Part shown: one piece after another, positions 26,165 through 39,105 of the stretch
How positions within the stretch are numbered: position 1 is the stretch's first letter
How the letters are laid out: every line of letters begins with the position of its first letter
NCBI GenBank assembly: GCA_963662155.1
Contig: OY759263.1
Location: forward strand, 32,664,106-32,728,105
Source: Lamellibrachia columna
Lineage: Eukaryota; Annelida; Polychaeta; Sabellida; Siboglinidae
Direction of reading: 5' to 3'
Length of the DNA: 64,000 nt
The notes under the pieces: generated by a model
Databases searched by the model: none
What the model saw: only the letters and a program-made list of their open reading frames with translations
Told to the model about the DNA's origin: nothing
Translations under genes and position numbers: made by a program

Positions 26165-27528
26165 CGCCCTCCTTGTGTTACTGGTGTGTGTGTACTAATG
26201 ACCTCTTGTCCTGTTTTAGGCACCTCTAAGTGACCCCGCTGCGCTTCTAGTTTAAATAATGTTTACTACAAAAAATATTTGTTATGCTACCCATTCCACT
26301 ATCTACTGCTGCTGAGAGTTCATCCGCAAATACTGCTGACCCCTTTCCACTTAGATGAAGCCCATCCTTCATGTACATATCAGCCCTCCCAACAAAACTT
26401 CCCCACAAATCCACATATCCAATTTCCTCTTCCCTACATAGCATCTGGGTTAGCATGTTAATTGCCATCCCCCGCCAATTTCGATATTAATACCCCTCCT
26501 TCACTGATAAAATCCCTGACACAATTACCTGTTCAGCCCGCGTCTGTTTTAGTGTTCTGACTAACTGCCTATATTTCTTAGCTATGGCAGTTGTACCCTC
26601 CCTCTCTTCGTTATTTGTCCCTACGTGTACTAAAACAGATCCACCCTTGTCCGAATCCATGATGTTTTCTACCCTCTCAGTCTATTTAGGCCCCAGGCAA
26701 GCAAACCACCACGTCATCTCCCTTGTTTAAGACTCCGTCGGTCTTCCTAACTATTGAGTCCCCCACAAACACCCTCGCTTTCTTTCTCACCCTATCTATC
26801 ACTACCTCACAATAGTTTTTCCGTTGGATTCCTTCCGTCACATTCTGTCCTGCAGCCTTGTCACCTGGCAGGCTATTATCAATCTCCCTTTCACCCATCA
26901 AACTGTCACCTTTCCCTCCCGTCTCCTGGCTAACTTGCACTCCCATCGCCTTCCCTCCTGACACCTTCAATCCCGTCTCCCACACTCCCATTGCCTTCAC
27001 TCTCGTCTCCTTCCCTGCCGTCTCCTTCGCTTATGTCTCCCCCACTCCCCTCTCATTCGCTCCATTTGTCTTCCCTCCCGTTTATCTCCTTCCCGTCTCC
27101 TTTCGTACTGTCTCCCTACGACCTGTCACTTTACCTCATTTCAGTCTCCTCCCAGGCTGAGGTAAGCTCTCCCTAGCATCTCTCTCATCGTCTTCCCCCA
27201 CTTTATCATCTACTGTCCCCCACCGGAACCACTGACACAACCCACCTGTTTCCTTCCCACCACTGCCACAACGAGGAGTCTCAGTTGTTCTAACTCCACC
27301 TTTAGTTCCTTAATCTTCGCACATCCCCTACACTCAAAAACTAAAACTATCCGCCTGAACCTCAGCCCAGGACTTCTCACACCCGGACTTGCCGAAGTCC
27401 ACCCAGTTGCTGCAACTGCCGCATATTAAATGCGTGGTGGTCTTTACCTTCTCTACGTTTGCACGTTTGCTACGTTTGCACGGCACCATCACAGAATGTA
27501 GTCTTAATTTGATTGCTGCGTTAGCCAT
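26165..27528 (-). mobile_element. CR1-type LINE ORF1: PHD-like finger plus SGNH esterase
   Basis: ORF1 of CR1-like LINEs can carry a zinc-finger and an SGNH/esterase domain. Here 27528-27334 encodes a Cys-rich start (HLICGSCSNWVDFGKSGCEK). A low-complexity linker follows (27000-26850), then NYCEVVIDRVRKKARVFVGDSIVRKTD (block I GDS). After a frame change, about 26640-26590 gives HVGTNN (block III G-x-N) and KKYRQLVRTLK. The end at 26468-26247 gives VDLWGSFVGR and DGLHLSGKG (block V, D..H). So all SGNH blocks remain but are spread over at least two frames with stops near 26690 and 26500. The sequence after the stop at 26247 continues as in such elements for under 100 bp, then homology is lost. 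Confidence 0.8.
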
Positions 27529-28880
27529 GAGGCTGTTTTTGTGTTTAAAAGAACACTTTAGGTTGGGCTATTTATGATTTAATTTAATATTGACAATAAT
27601 ATACTTGTTAACTATGAATTTTCTACTAAGCTCGCATGAGCAAAAAAAATGCCTGTCACCTAGCGAATACGGAGAACACTGTGTAACCAAAACAATGAAC
27701 TCAGTGTATACCAACTTACGTTAAAATCCTGCTGTTAATTTCTTTTTATCGAAACCGTTTACTACAACTATGTCAGATATTAACATATGTATGTAATTTA
27801 AGTAAATTCATCACTTTATCTCATATATATTCAACAATGCAAAGGATATTTTGATACACCAGTTTAATTCACTATTCACCATGCTATCTAAATTTTCGAA
27901 TCGTAAACAACCCTATTATATCGCTCGCTGACTTCCCTGTCGGAGTCCGGTACTAATTTACGATAAAATACTGCCTGTGACTAATTGTTAACAGAAATTG
28001 TTTCCTAATATATGTCTACAATAAGTTTATGTATAATACATATGCAATAATAATACTGATTCTAATCGATATTCCACACTTTTCTGTCAATTATCTGCAC
28101 CAAAATCAAATCGCTGCTGCACAAAGATCTCGCTCTGGGTAGTTTTGCTTAACCATGTGCCAAATCATACCTCCCGTTTGTGAAGAAGATTAGAGAAGAT
28201 TGGTTGAAGAAGATTGCTGATAGCAGTCGAAAAGTCACGGGAAGAAAAGAGTAAACTGACTGCGAAATAAGTAAAAATGTTACTCTTTTGAACCATCCAC
28301 TCTAATGTGAACATCTTCACTCATATGTTCGGTTTATTTATGTTCCGTGCCTGGTATGCGTAAATACGCATAGCATGGCATTAATTAGTGAATACTTATC
28401 AATTTTAAGACGTCGCGTAGTAATGTTAATATAGTTGTACGTTTAAGAACGAGTCGAAACCGCTTTGGTGAAAATCACTCAGGCGTGGCATCGTTGAAGG
28501 CCAAGAAATACAGAAGCGTTTGGGTCATGGAACGTTCGACTCGTACTGTGTACTGTGAATATTGTGTACTCACAGAGACGAGCTGTCCTTCACTATCCGC
28601 GGCCCTTGACGTCGCCACTCCACGAGTTGGTTTCCTAGAACGTTGAATCACGTAATAATCAAAGCACACATTACATTTGTCGGGCAAACATTGCGAGTCG
28701 TGATATTACACATGTAGACCCCATAAACTGTGTACATACTGCGAAACAATGCTAACCGCTAGTTCATTCTATTTCCAACATTCGGTTCATTCACTTATGA
28801 AAATACGCTTGTCTTATCTGACCATCTGGTATCCGTCGCCGATGTCTACACTAGAAGCGGTGGACCGTGAAGCCTCACGC
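27529..28880. other. Non-coding gap
   Basis: No gene is recognised over about 1.3 kb. A minus-strand frame at 28475-28687 has no motif. The sequence is ordinary-complexity and AT-rich up to the start of the large array. Confidence 0.4.
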
Positions 28881-29660
28881 TCCGGTACCTCCAACCGACC
28901 ACACCCACACCGCATCTAGGACCTCCATCCAACCACATCCACACCGCATCTAATACCTCCAACCGACGTCATCCACACTGCTTCTAATACTTCCAACCGA
29001 ACACATCTACACTGCTTCTAGTACTTCCAACCGACCACATCCACACCACATCTAATACCTCCAACCGACCACATCCTCACCGCATCTAGCACCTCCAACC
29101 AACCACACCTTCACAGCATCTAGCACCTCCAACCACCACACCGACACCGCATCTAGGACCTCCAACAACCACATCCACACCGCATCTAGTACCTCCAACC
29201 GACGTCATCCACACTGCTTCTAATACTTCCAACCGAACACATCTACACTGCTTCTAGTACTTCCAACCGACAACATCCACACCACATCTAATACCGACAA
29301 CCGACAACATCCTCACCGCATCTAGTACCTTCAACCATCCACATCCACACCGCATTTATCACTTCCAACCAAACACATCCAAAATGCTTCTAATAATTTC
29401 AGTCGACCACATCCACACCGCATCAAGTACCTTCAACCGACCACACCCACACCTCTTCTAGTTCCTCCAACCGACAATAAACACACCGCTTTTAGTACTT
29501 CCAACCGACCACATCCATACCGTTTCTGTTACCTCCAACCGAAGACATCCACGCCGAATTTAGTACCTCCAACCAACCACATCCACACTGCATCTAGTAC
29601 CTCCAAACGACCAAATCCACAACACTGCATCTAGAAACTCAAACCGACCACATCCACAAT

Positions 29661-29876
29661 GCATTGGAGGAGCTAGAAGCGGTGTGGATGTGGTCGGTTG
29701 GAGGTACTAGATGCGGTATGGATGTAGTCGGTTGGAGGTAATAGAAGCAGTGTGGATGTGGTCGGTTGGAGTTGTTAGATGCAGTGTGGATGTGGTTGAT
29801 GTGAGGTACTAGATGCGGTGTGGATGTGGCCGGTTGGAGTATAGAAGCAGTGTGGCTGTGGTTGGTTGGAGATACT
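29661..29876 (-). repeat. Inverted island 1 in the 34-bp array
   Basis: About six units appear as reverse complement (gatgtggtcggttggaggta..). The left junction is the palindrome caatgcattg at 29658-29667, where direct units meet inverted ones head to head. The right junction is abrupt at ggagatacttcaaaccgac. Confidence 0.95.
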
Positions 29877-31954
29877 TCAAACCGACAACACACAGCGCTT
29901 TTAGTAACTTAAATCGATCACGTCCACACCGTTTCTATTAACTCCAACCGACCACATCCACACCGCATCTAATACCTCTAACCCACAACATTCACACCGC
30001 ATTTGGTACCTCCAACCAACCACATCCACAGTGCTTCTAATACCTCCAACCAACCACATCCACAGTGCTTCTAATACCTCCTACCGACCACATCCACACC
30101 GCATCTAGTACCTCACATTAACCACATCCACATTTCTTCTAATAACTCCAAACAACCACTCCCACACCGCATCTATTACCTCCAACCGGCTGCATCCACA
30201 CCGCAACTTGTACCTCCACATCCACACCACATCTAGTACCTCCATCCAACCACATCCACACCGCATCTAGTACCTCCAACCGACCTCATCCACACTGCCT
30301 CTAGTACCTCTAACCAACAAAATTCACACCGCATTTAGTAACTCCAACCGACCACATCCACACCGCATATTGTACCTCCAACCGACCACATCCACATCGC
30401 ATCTAGGACCTCCAACCAACCACATCCACACCGCATTTAGTACTTCCAATCAACCACATAAACTCTGCTTCTAGTACCTCCAACCGACCACTTCCACAAC
30501 ACATCAACTAATAACTCCAACCGACCACATCCACACCTCATCTATTATATCCAACCAACCACAGCCACACTGCTTCTATACCTTCAACCGACCACACCCG
30601 CACCGTATCTAGTACTTAACATCAACCACATCCACACTGCATCTAGTACCTCCAACCGACCACATACACACTGCTTCTATTACCTCCAACCGACTACATC
30701 CACACCGCATCTAGAACCTCCATCCGACCACATCCACACCGCTTCTAGTACCTCCAACCGACCACATCCACATTGAATCTAGTACCTCCAAACAACCACA
30801 TCCAGACTGCTTCTAATACCTCCAACCGACCATATTCACACCGCATCTAGTACCTCCATCCGACCACATACACACTGCTTCTATTACCTCCAACCGACCA
30901 CATCCATACCGCATCTAGAACCTCCAACCGACCGCATCCGCACCGCATCTATTACCTCCAACCGACCACATCCACACGGAATCTAGTACCTCCAACCGAC
31001 CACATCCACACTGCTTCTAATACCTCCAACATACCATATTCACACCGCATCTAGTACCTCCATCCGACCACATACACACTGCTTCTATTACCTCCATCCG
31101 ACCAAATCCACACTGCTTCTAGTACCTCCATCCGACCAAATCCACACTGCTTCTAGTACCTCACATCAATCACATCCACACTTCTTCTAATAATGGCAAA
31201 CAACCACTCCCACGCCACACCTATTACCTCCGCCTGGCTGCATCCACACCGCAACTTGTACCTCCATCCAACCACATCCACACCACAACTAGTACCTCCA
31301 TCCAACCACATCCACACTGCATCTAATACATCTCACCAACAACATTCACACCGCATTTAGAACCTCCAACCAACCATATCCACACTGTTTCTAATACCTC
31401 CAACCAACCACATCCACACCGCATCTAGGACCTCCAATCAACCACATCCACACCGCATCTAATACGTCCAACTGTTTCTAGTACCTCCAACCGACCACTT
31501 CCACAATATATCAACTAGTAACTCCACCCGAACATATCCACACCTCATCTATTATCTCCAACCAACCACAGCAACACTGCTTCTATACCTCCAACCGAAC
31601 ACATCCACACCGTATTTAGTACTTAACATCAACTACATCCACACTGCATCTAGTACCTCCAACCGACCATATCTACACCGCTTCTAATACCTCCATCCGA
31701 CCACATCCACACTGAATCTAGTACCTCCAAACAACCACACCAACACTGCTTCTAATACCTCCAACCGACCACACCCACACCGCATCTAGTACCTCCAACC
31801 GACCACATTCACACCGCATCTAGTAGCTCCAACAAACCACATACACACTGCTTCTAATACCTCCAACCGACCATATCCACACGGCATCTAGTACCTCCAA
31901 CCGACCAAATCCACAACACTGCATCTAGTAACTCAAACCGACCACAACCTCAAT

Positions 31955-32134
31955 GCATTGGAGGTACTAGATGCGGCATGGATGTAGTCGGATGGAGGTA
32001 ATAGAAGTAGTGTGAATGTGGTCGGTTGGAGTTACTAGATGCAGTGTGGATGTGGTTGATGTGAGGTACTAGATGCGGTGTGGATATGGTCGGTTGGAGT
32101 ATAGAAACAGTGGCTGTGGTTGGTTGGAGATACT
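31955..32134 (-). repeat. Inverted island 2 in the 34-bp array
   Basis: It has the same left palindrome (caatgcattg at 31951-31960), the same unit order and the same right junction (ggagatacttcaaaccgac) as island 1, but lacks one unit after the palindrome. The shared junctions show both islands descend from one inversion followed by duplication of about 2.3 kb. Confidence 0.95.
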
Positions 32135-34285
32135 TCAAACCGACTACACACAGCGATTTTAGTACTTCAAACCGATCACGTCCACACCGTTTCTATTAAC
32201 TCCAACCGACCTCATCCACACCGCATCTAATACCTCTAACCAACAACATTCATAACGCATTTGGTACCTCCAACGGACCACATGCATACCACATCTAGTA
32301 CCTCCAACCGACGTCATCCACACTGCTTCTAGTACTTCCAACCGACCACATCCACACTGCTTCTAGTACCTCCAATCGAACTCATCCACACTGCCTCTAG
32401 TACCTCTAACCAACAACATTCACACCGCATTTAGTACCTCCAACAGACCCCATCCACACCGCATATAGTACCTCCAACCCACCACATACACACCGCATCT
32501 AGGACCACAAACCAAACACATCCACACCGCATCCAGTACCTCCAATCAACCACATAAACACTGCTTCTAGTACCTCCAACCGACCACTTCCACAACACAT
32601 CAACTAGTAACTCCAACCGACCACATCCACACCTCATCTATTATCTCCAATCAACCACAGCCACACTGCTTCTATACCTCTTACCTGCCACACCAACACC
32701 GTATCTAGTACTTAACATCAACCACATCCACACTGCATCTAGTACCTCCAAACAACCACGTCCACGCTGCTTCTATTACCTCCAACCGACCATATCCACA
32801 CGGCATCTAGTACCTCCATCCAACCACATCCACACTGCTTCTAATACCTCCAACCGACCACATTCACACCGCATGTAGTAGCTCCAACAAATCACATCCA
32901 CACTGCTTCTAATACCGACCAAATCCACTCGGCATCTTGTAACTCCAACTGACTACATCCGCACCGCATCTATTACCTCCAACCGACCACATCCACACTG
33001 CTTCTAATACCTCCAACCGACCAAATCCACACGGCATCTAGTAACTCCAACTGACCACATCCGCACCGCATCTATTACCTCCAACCGACCACATCCATAC
33101 CGCATCTAGTACCTACAACCGACCACATCCACACCGCATCTAGTACCTACAACCGACCACATCCACACCGCATCTAGGACCTGCAACCAACCACATCCAC
33201 ACCGCAACTAGTACCTCAAATCAACCACATATACACTGATTCTAGTATCTCCAACCGACAACTTCCACAACACATCATCTAGTACCTCCATCCAACCACA
33301 TCCTCTCTACACCTAGTACCTCCAATCGATCACATCCACACTGCTTCTAATACATCCAACCAACAACATCCACACCGCATTTAGTACATCCAACTAAACT
33401 ACACCCACACTGCTTCTAATACCTCCAACCGACCACATAAGCACTGCTTCTAATGCCTCCAACCGATCAAATCCACACTGCTTCTAATACCTCTTATCGA
33501 CCACATTCACACAGCATCGAGTACCTCCAATCAATCACATAAACGCTGTTTCTAGTGCCTCCAACCGACCACATCCACACCTCGTCTAGTAACTCCATCC
33601 AACCGCATCCACGGTACATCTAGTACCTCCAACCGATCACATCCACACTGCTTCTAGTACCTCCAACCTACCACATCCACACCGCATCTAGTACCTCCAA
33701 CCGACCACATCCTCACCGCATCTAGGACCTCCAACCAACCACATCCACTCCGCAACTAGTACCTCAAATCAACCACATAAACACTGCTTCTAATACCTTC
33801 AACCGACCACATCCACACCGCTTCTAGTACCTCCAGCAGACAACTTCCACAACACATAATCTAGTAACTCCAACCGACCACATCCACACCGCGTCTAGTA
33901 CTTCCATCCAACCACATCCACACTACATCTAATACCTCCAACCGACCACATCCACACAGCTTCTTATACCTCCAACCGACCACATCCACACCGCATGTAG
34001 TACCTCCAATCGACCACATCCACACTGTATCTAGTACATCCAACCGACTACATCCACACCGATTGTAATACGTCCAACCAGCCACATCCACACCGCACCT
34101 AGTTCCTCTCATCAACCACATCCACACTTCTTCTAGTACCTCCAAACAACCACTCCCACACCGCATTTAGTACCTCCAACCGGCTGCATCCACACCGCAA
34201 CTTGTATCTCCAACTCAAAACATCCACAATGCTACTAGTACCTCCAACGGACCACATACACACCGCATCTAGTACCTCCTGAGTG

Positions 34286-34935
34286 TTCAACTAGCGTAAT
34301 ATTTTTGATTGTATTTGCAAATTTTAATCTTAGTACCTGTTATACGTGCATAGGACCAAAACCATAACGTTTGTTTCCCTTTAGGCCTCTGTGGATAGGC
34401 TCGTGTTCGATTCGAGCATATATTTGGCCGTTGCGGCCCGCAGACGTATTCGACGTCTCCTATGTGTCACTCTATTAAAAAAGGTGGCTGATCCCTGCAC
34501 TCCATAAATTCAGGAAGCGTTGGTTTCACGGGTGATAATTAACATTGTTTACACGGACGATAACTAACGTTGTTTATACGGGCGATAACTAACGTTGGTT
34601 TCATGGGCGATAACTAACGTTGGTTAGACGGGCGGTAGATCAGATGCAGTAAACGTTGGTTCAATGGACGATAGCTTAGTGCAGTAAACGTTTGTTTAAA
34701 GGGGGATATCTTAGGTACAGTAAACGTTGGTTCTACGGGCGATAGCTTATTATAGTAAACGTTTGGTTAACGGGAGAGAGCTTAGGTGCAGTAAACGTTG
34801 GTTCATTGGGCGATAGCTTAAGTGAGTAACCGTTGGTTCAACGTTCGATAGCCTAGGTGCAGTAATCGTTGGTTCAACGGGGGAGAGTTTAGGTGCAGTA
34901 AACGTTGGTTCTACGGGCGAATGCAGGCGCAGTGA
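34286..34935. repeat. Two small degenerate tandem arrays
   Basis: At about 34515-34640 units of about 24-25 bp repeat (gataactaacgttggtt..acgggc). At 34640-34935 related units of about 36 bp repeat (gcagtaaacgttggttcaac-gggcgatagcttaggt). The longer unit looks like the shorter one plus an inserted gcagtaa-containing piece. The 34286-34510 part is non-repetitive and has no gene. Confidence 0.85.
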
Positions 34936-34999
34936 ACGCTGCACATTTAGTAACAGTGCTGCTGTGACGGACTATGCTCCTCCCAGCAGACCCATGATT

Positions 35000-35110
35000 G
35001 ACGTTCTGACGTCACACACCATATAAGGTGTGTGCGATTTCACTTAACTGCGTTACGTTCTGGTTGGTCAAGACTACTAGCACAGTTCTGGTAAGCGACT
35101 CTCTCTCTCT
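35000..35110 (+). promoter_or_regulatory. Candidate Pol II promoter with CRE and TATA
   Basis: A perfect TGACGTCA palindrome (CRE/ATF site) at 35007-35014 is followed at 35020-35028 by catataagg (TATA-like). About 25-30 bp downstream lies tttcactta (initiator-like, near 35048-35056), and at about 35088-35096 ttctggtaagc, a good 5' splice donor. A second donor-like catgtgagt lies near 35149. The spacing is right for a TATA promoter with a short first exon. No downstream coding exon is identified, so this may be a lost gene or an element promoter. Confidence 0.4.
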
Positions 35111-35559
35111 ATATATAACGCCGTTGGTTCAGCCGCCACGAAAGAATCATGTGAGTAAATTTTTTACAGATTCGTCCACGTTGTGTTTTAGATTACCTTT
35201 ATGATTACGAATTCGCATTGGGGAATAGCGATTGTTGGGATATTCTCTTTAATTTCTAAAATGTGATTGTGCTTGGAACAGCTCGGAGTACACCAACCGA
35301 AACAAAAGGGACCAACTGGGACGCTCCATGCATAGCTCTATTCCTGTAGTGGACAACATATTTAGGCAGTGTTTAATTAATTACGGATCAACCTAACGGG
35401 CCAACGTTACCAATATCATCTAATCTGGGCCGAAGCTGTGTTTACACAAATTTAGGACGAATAGGTACCCCAGGAAGGAGTTGTAACCGTATTGTTGTTT
35501 CGAAATTCACCACTTTACGCTTTCTACAAACAATATAATTACCTTTATAGTGATTACGT
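35111..35559. other. Gap downstream of promoter candidate
   Basis: No coding exon can be supported. Apart from the donor-like catgtgagtaaat near 35149 nothing is recognised before repeat R2. Confidence 0.35.
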
Positions 35560-35990
35560 ACAATTGTTCGAAACGCAATGCGAGCAATTACGTACAATTG
35601 TTTGTATTCGTCTTTTCGATTGTTCGAAATTGCGTAGACCTTCGCTAGAAACTACTATAACTGCCAGTATTCCGTCCCCGACATACGTAGATAGTATCAC
35701 GGCAACGCTCACGCTCGAGTCGGACAATAACCGTGCTGGAGCGTCCGTGGGGAACCTGTGTGGCAGCAGTAGAGCTACCATTGCGGTGGCCACTTGGCAT
35801 GTTGACCTTTACGGTGCGGTTGTTGTTCACGTGATCACTCATCCGGAACAAGCACATCACCAGCAATTTTCCTTTGAAATACGACTCGGGCATTCTTAAT
35901 AAAGCGTTCACGACGTCTTGATTGTTATCATAGCTACACAAAATGTGGCGTCTGTGTCGACAGTCCTGTAATAGAACTGCTGTTAATAGA
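35560..35990 (+). repeat. Dispersed repeat R2, copy 1
   Basis: Aligns in the same orientation with 39600-39990 (shared: actactataactgccagt, acatacgtagatagtatcacggc, ggaacctgtgtggcagcag, gtctgtgtcgacagtcctg) and in its last part with 40915-41100. Frames on either strand are broken differently in each copy, so no protein is claimed. Confidence 0.8.
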
Positions 35991-36039
35991 CAAGATAATA
36001 GCTGCCATGACGGTAGGTACAACAGCCTGCCTTTCCCCG

Positions 36040-36395
36040 ACTGAAGATATCCTTGGAAAAGTTGGAAGTGGATTCAGCTCCATCAGACGTTTCCAACACT
36101 CCAGATATGTAGAGAATATGGGGCACCAGATCATTGCATAGTTCGATCAAGAACTAACTAAAATATATGTTTGCAATGTGATGAGCAGATGATATATTAG
36201 CACAAATCACACTGCAAGTGGGTGTGGTGTTTGCCTACAGTCACTAACACCGTGCCAGCAATGCCTCATGTCGTCCTTCGCCGCATAAACAAAGGTGCTC
36301 ATGGTGATGCCAGCCATGAATGCCAACGGGTCTTTTCATGGTCTCGGGCGTGTAAAAACTATCTAAAGATCTACAATGACATAGAACAAACTCAA
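36040..36395 (+). repeat. Dispersed repeat R1, copy 2 (first half)
   Basis: Matches the reverse complement of 7030-6660 (gtttccaacactcc.gatat, gtttgcaatgtgatgag, cctacagtcactaacacc, gccaacgggtcttttc). It ends at atagaacaaactcaatt, where copy 1 continues into its second half. Confidence 0.8.
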
Positions 36396-36560
36396 TTGTA
36401 AGAGTCAGGTAGGTACAGGACGTGTAAGAGAATGTAAGTACAGGGCATGTAAGAGTAAGGGATGTGTAAGAGTCATGTAAATACAGATCATGTATGAGTC
36501 ATGTAGGTACAGGACGTGTAAGAGTCAGGTAGGTACAGGACGTGTAAGAGTAAGGGATGT
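36396..36560. repeat. Short gtaagagt tandem array
   Basis: Irregular units of about 16-27 bp built from gtaagagtcaggtaggtaca and ggacgtgtaagagtaaggga. About seven partial units are present. The array starts exactly where repeat R1 is truncated. Confidence 0.8.
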
Positions 36561-36734
36561 GTAATAGCCTTCTTCTACTTCCATTTGAGCTCTTAACTCT
36601 ATGTTAGCCACATATAAATGTGGCTAGAGTATTTTCGAGCTGTGATCACTATTGCGTGGGAGCGGGTGATGTAATGCCGGTTCGGGTCCGTTTTAGTCAG
36701 AATATGTCGCGTCTGCGTAGTTAGGCAATACATT
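36561..36734. other. Short non-coding gap
   Basis: No feature is recognised here. Confidence 0.3.
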
Positions 36735-39105
36735 AGTGCATGGGGTATATGATATATAATAATAAGGACTGTATAATTGTTCTATGTTGGCATGGTGAGA
36801 AGGCACTGTCTAAGCCTTTCTACTGACGGTTGGCTAATAAATCCTTGTGTGCTCGTGTTCCATAGTCTGATGACGCTGGGAAGAATGAGAATTTGCGTCG
36901 ACGCGGTGAAAAAGTCTGGTAGAAGTGATAAGCGCTGCCTCTGGTGCGTGTTGGTGCGGCGGCGAGTGACTTCGTTGTCACATCAACCAGTTTGTGGTTG
37001 ATGCGGTACAGCATCATCAACTTGGCACCAGCCCGTCTTCTCTCTAGTGACTTCCATTTCAAACTCTCAAGCATGTTCCCTACGCTGCTTCGTCGCCGGT
37101 AGTCGTTCATTATGAAGCGGGCTGCTTGTCTCTGGACATTCTCAACTGCTTTGGTGTACTTGTCGGTGGATGGGTCCCATAAAGTCGACGCATACTCCAC
37201 AATAGGCCTTACAAACGTCTGGTAACACCGCGATTTGATGGCTTGGGGGCAGCTGCTGATGTTGCGCTGTAAGAAAGCCCTGGTGTTGTTGGCCTTCTTT
37301 GTTATGTTGTCGATGTGGTCATTCCATGTTAACTTCCTGTCGATGGTTACTCCAAGGTACTTGGCGCAACTTTGATCCATTCCAATGTATTTCCTCGCAA
37401 GCCGTAATGATGTAATTTGGCTGCCAGATGGGGATGAGACGCTATATCAAATGCTTTAGAGAATTCCAGCAGCACAGCGTCGATCTGTCCAGCATCATGG
37501 AAGCTCTTGGCTAGGTCATCAACTGTTTGGATAAGCTGGTTTCGCAAGATCTACGTTTGCGGAAGCCATGCTAATAGTCAGTTAGTATGTTGGTGGTCCA
37601 TAAAGTTGCTGTATATGATGTGCTCCAGAGTTTTGCAGGAAATGCTCGTTAGAGAGATAGGTTTGTAGTTTGATGGTGAACCTCTATCTCCTTTCTTGTA
37701 CACTGGAATAACCCAAGCATGTTTCCAATCTACCAGCACGGTGCCTTGATCAAGGGATGCCTGGTAGATGAACGTCAGTACTGGTGCAATCTCAGCGGCA
37801 TAGTCTTTCAGGAGCCTGGCAGGAATCGCATCAGGTCCAGTGGCTTTATGGGGTTTAACTGCTTCGAGGAGTTTTCTCACGCCAGTTTCACATACTGTGA
37901 TATCCGGCAAAATACTGTATTTGCAAGTTCCAAGGTAGGTTCGGCACGTTAATCTTGCCTCCTTTCGTGAAGACCGATGAGAATTGGATGTTAAGAATAT
38001 CAGCTTTAGTTTGGCTATCGCTGTGGACAATGCCATTCTTCTTGAATGGGGCTACTCCGCTGTTGTCGTTTTTCTTGCGTTTGATGAAATACCAACACTT
38101 CTTCAGATTGTCCCCATTCTGGTTGCTTCCTCCTATCATGGAATTAATGTATTGGTAATACGCCTTGCGGCACTCTGATTGAACAAGCTTCTTTGTAGCC
38201 CGAAATTTTGCCATGTCCTAGTGAGACTTGGTTCGCTGGGCCTACTTGTAGTATTTCTTTTTCTTTCTAGACAGGTTTCTTATTTTGCCGTTGGCCCAGG
38301 GCTGATTGCGCTGGGAAAACAGTTTTGTTGGAAGGTGATTGGCCAATACGCTTTGGCATTTGGCTGTAAATAATGCCCACAATGTTACTACAGGTGTTTC
38401 CGTGTTGTATCGAGTTTGCATCTCTTCAGCAAAAGCAGCTAGATCTTCCTTGATCAGTTCAGTGTCTGCTTTCTTCAATATGAGGATTTTCATCTAGACA
38501 GGTCTTTGTCTTTTTGGCACGATGTCCGAGTTTACGAAGACAGCTGCGTCATGATCAATGAACCCTGGTATTGGCTCGCATCTGTTGACGAGGAAAGGTC
38601 GATTTGACATCTAGGGTGTTGTCAAGTCTTGTCAGGAAGGTGACCATCTGCGATAAGCCCAGCATGGCAAACGTGTCGATGAAGAGTTCATGTATCTGTT
38701 TAGTGTACTGATGTTTCGATATGGTGTTTGTTTGCCAATTGACATATGTGAGGTTTGTGTATCCTGCAATCCACAGGGGGTTGTTTTTGAATTTCCTGGC
38801 TATGCTTGATATGGCATCACACGTACAGTTTGTGTAATCAGAGTTGTTGTATGTTGGCCTGTAAACTCCGAGTACTACAAGAGGGTGTGGCTGTGCGGTC
38901 TAAATTTTCACTCCTACAATCTCGCACGTTGACATAATAGATATGCGTTCTGCGACAAGTCCAGTCTTGATGGCAATCATGACCGCTCCATAACCATCCG
39001 CTCTGTCATTCCTGAACGGAGGGTCATACCCAGGTGGCATGAATTCGTTACTGTTGGTTTCTCCCGTCTGGGTCTTTATGTTGTACTTGATCGGTGTACC
39101 GATCA
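36735..39105 (-). mobile_element. CR1-like LINE M with catalytic core deleted
   Basis: Leftwards from about 39090: endonuclease pieces (YDPPFRND, GVYRPTYNNSDYT near 38870, SQMVTFLTRLDNTLD near 38620). Next come the linker (38493-38242; LPTKLFSQRNQPWANGKIR) and the pre-RT region (38214-37888). RT fingers are at 37940-37600 (KATGPDAIPARLLKD, WVIPVYKKGDRGSPSNYKPI) and motif A at 37480-37440 (LEFSKAFDIASH). At 37380 the frame jumps from GLRGNTLEWI directly to AKYLGVTIDRKLTWNDHIDNI. The GVPQG block and YADD box between them are missing. Thumb and C-terminus follow (RPIVEYASTLWDPSTD, RRAGAKLMMLYRI) to 36820. Several frame changes occur elsewhere. Confidence 0.9.

Larger units (their letters stand above)
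28881..34285. repeat. 5.4-kb minisatellite with 34-bp units
   Basis: About 160 diverged units follow accacatccacaccgcatc-tagtacctccaaccg. Common variants are ..cactgcttctaata.. and ..caacaacattcacaccgcattt... Most of the array is in one orientation; two islands are inverted (29661-29876 and 31955-32134). Larger blocks recur, for example the segment around each island, 2.26-2.29 kb apart. Units differ by substitutions and small indels, so the array is old. No frame stays open for long because 34 is not a multiple of 3. Confidence 0.97.

Noticed and set aside
25997..26233. 78-codon plus-strand frame
   Set aside because: It overlaps the CR1 ORF1 remnant on the other strand and has no known motif.
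28881..34285. CRISPR array
   Set aside because: The units are contiguous 34-bp repeats without unique spacers, in a eukaryotic context with LINEs.
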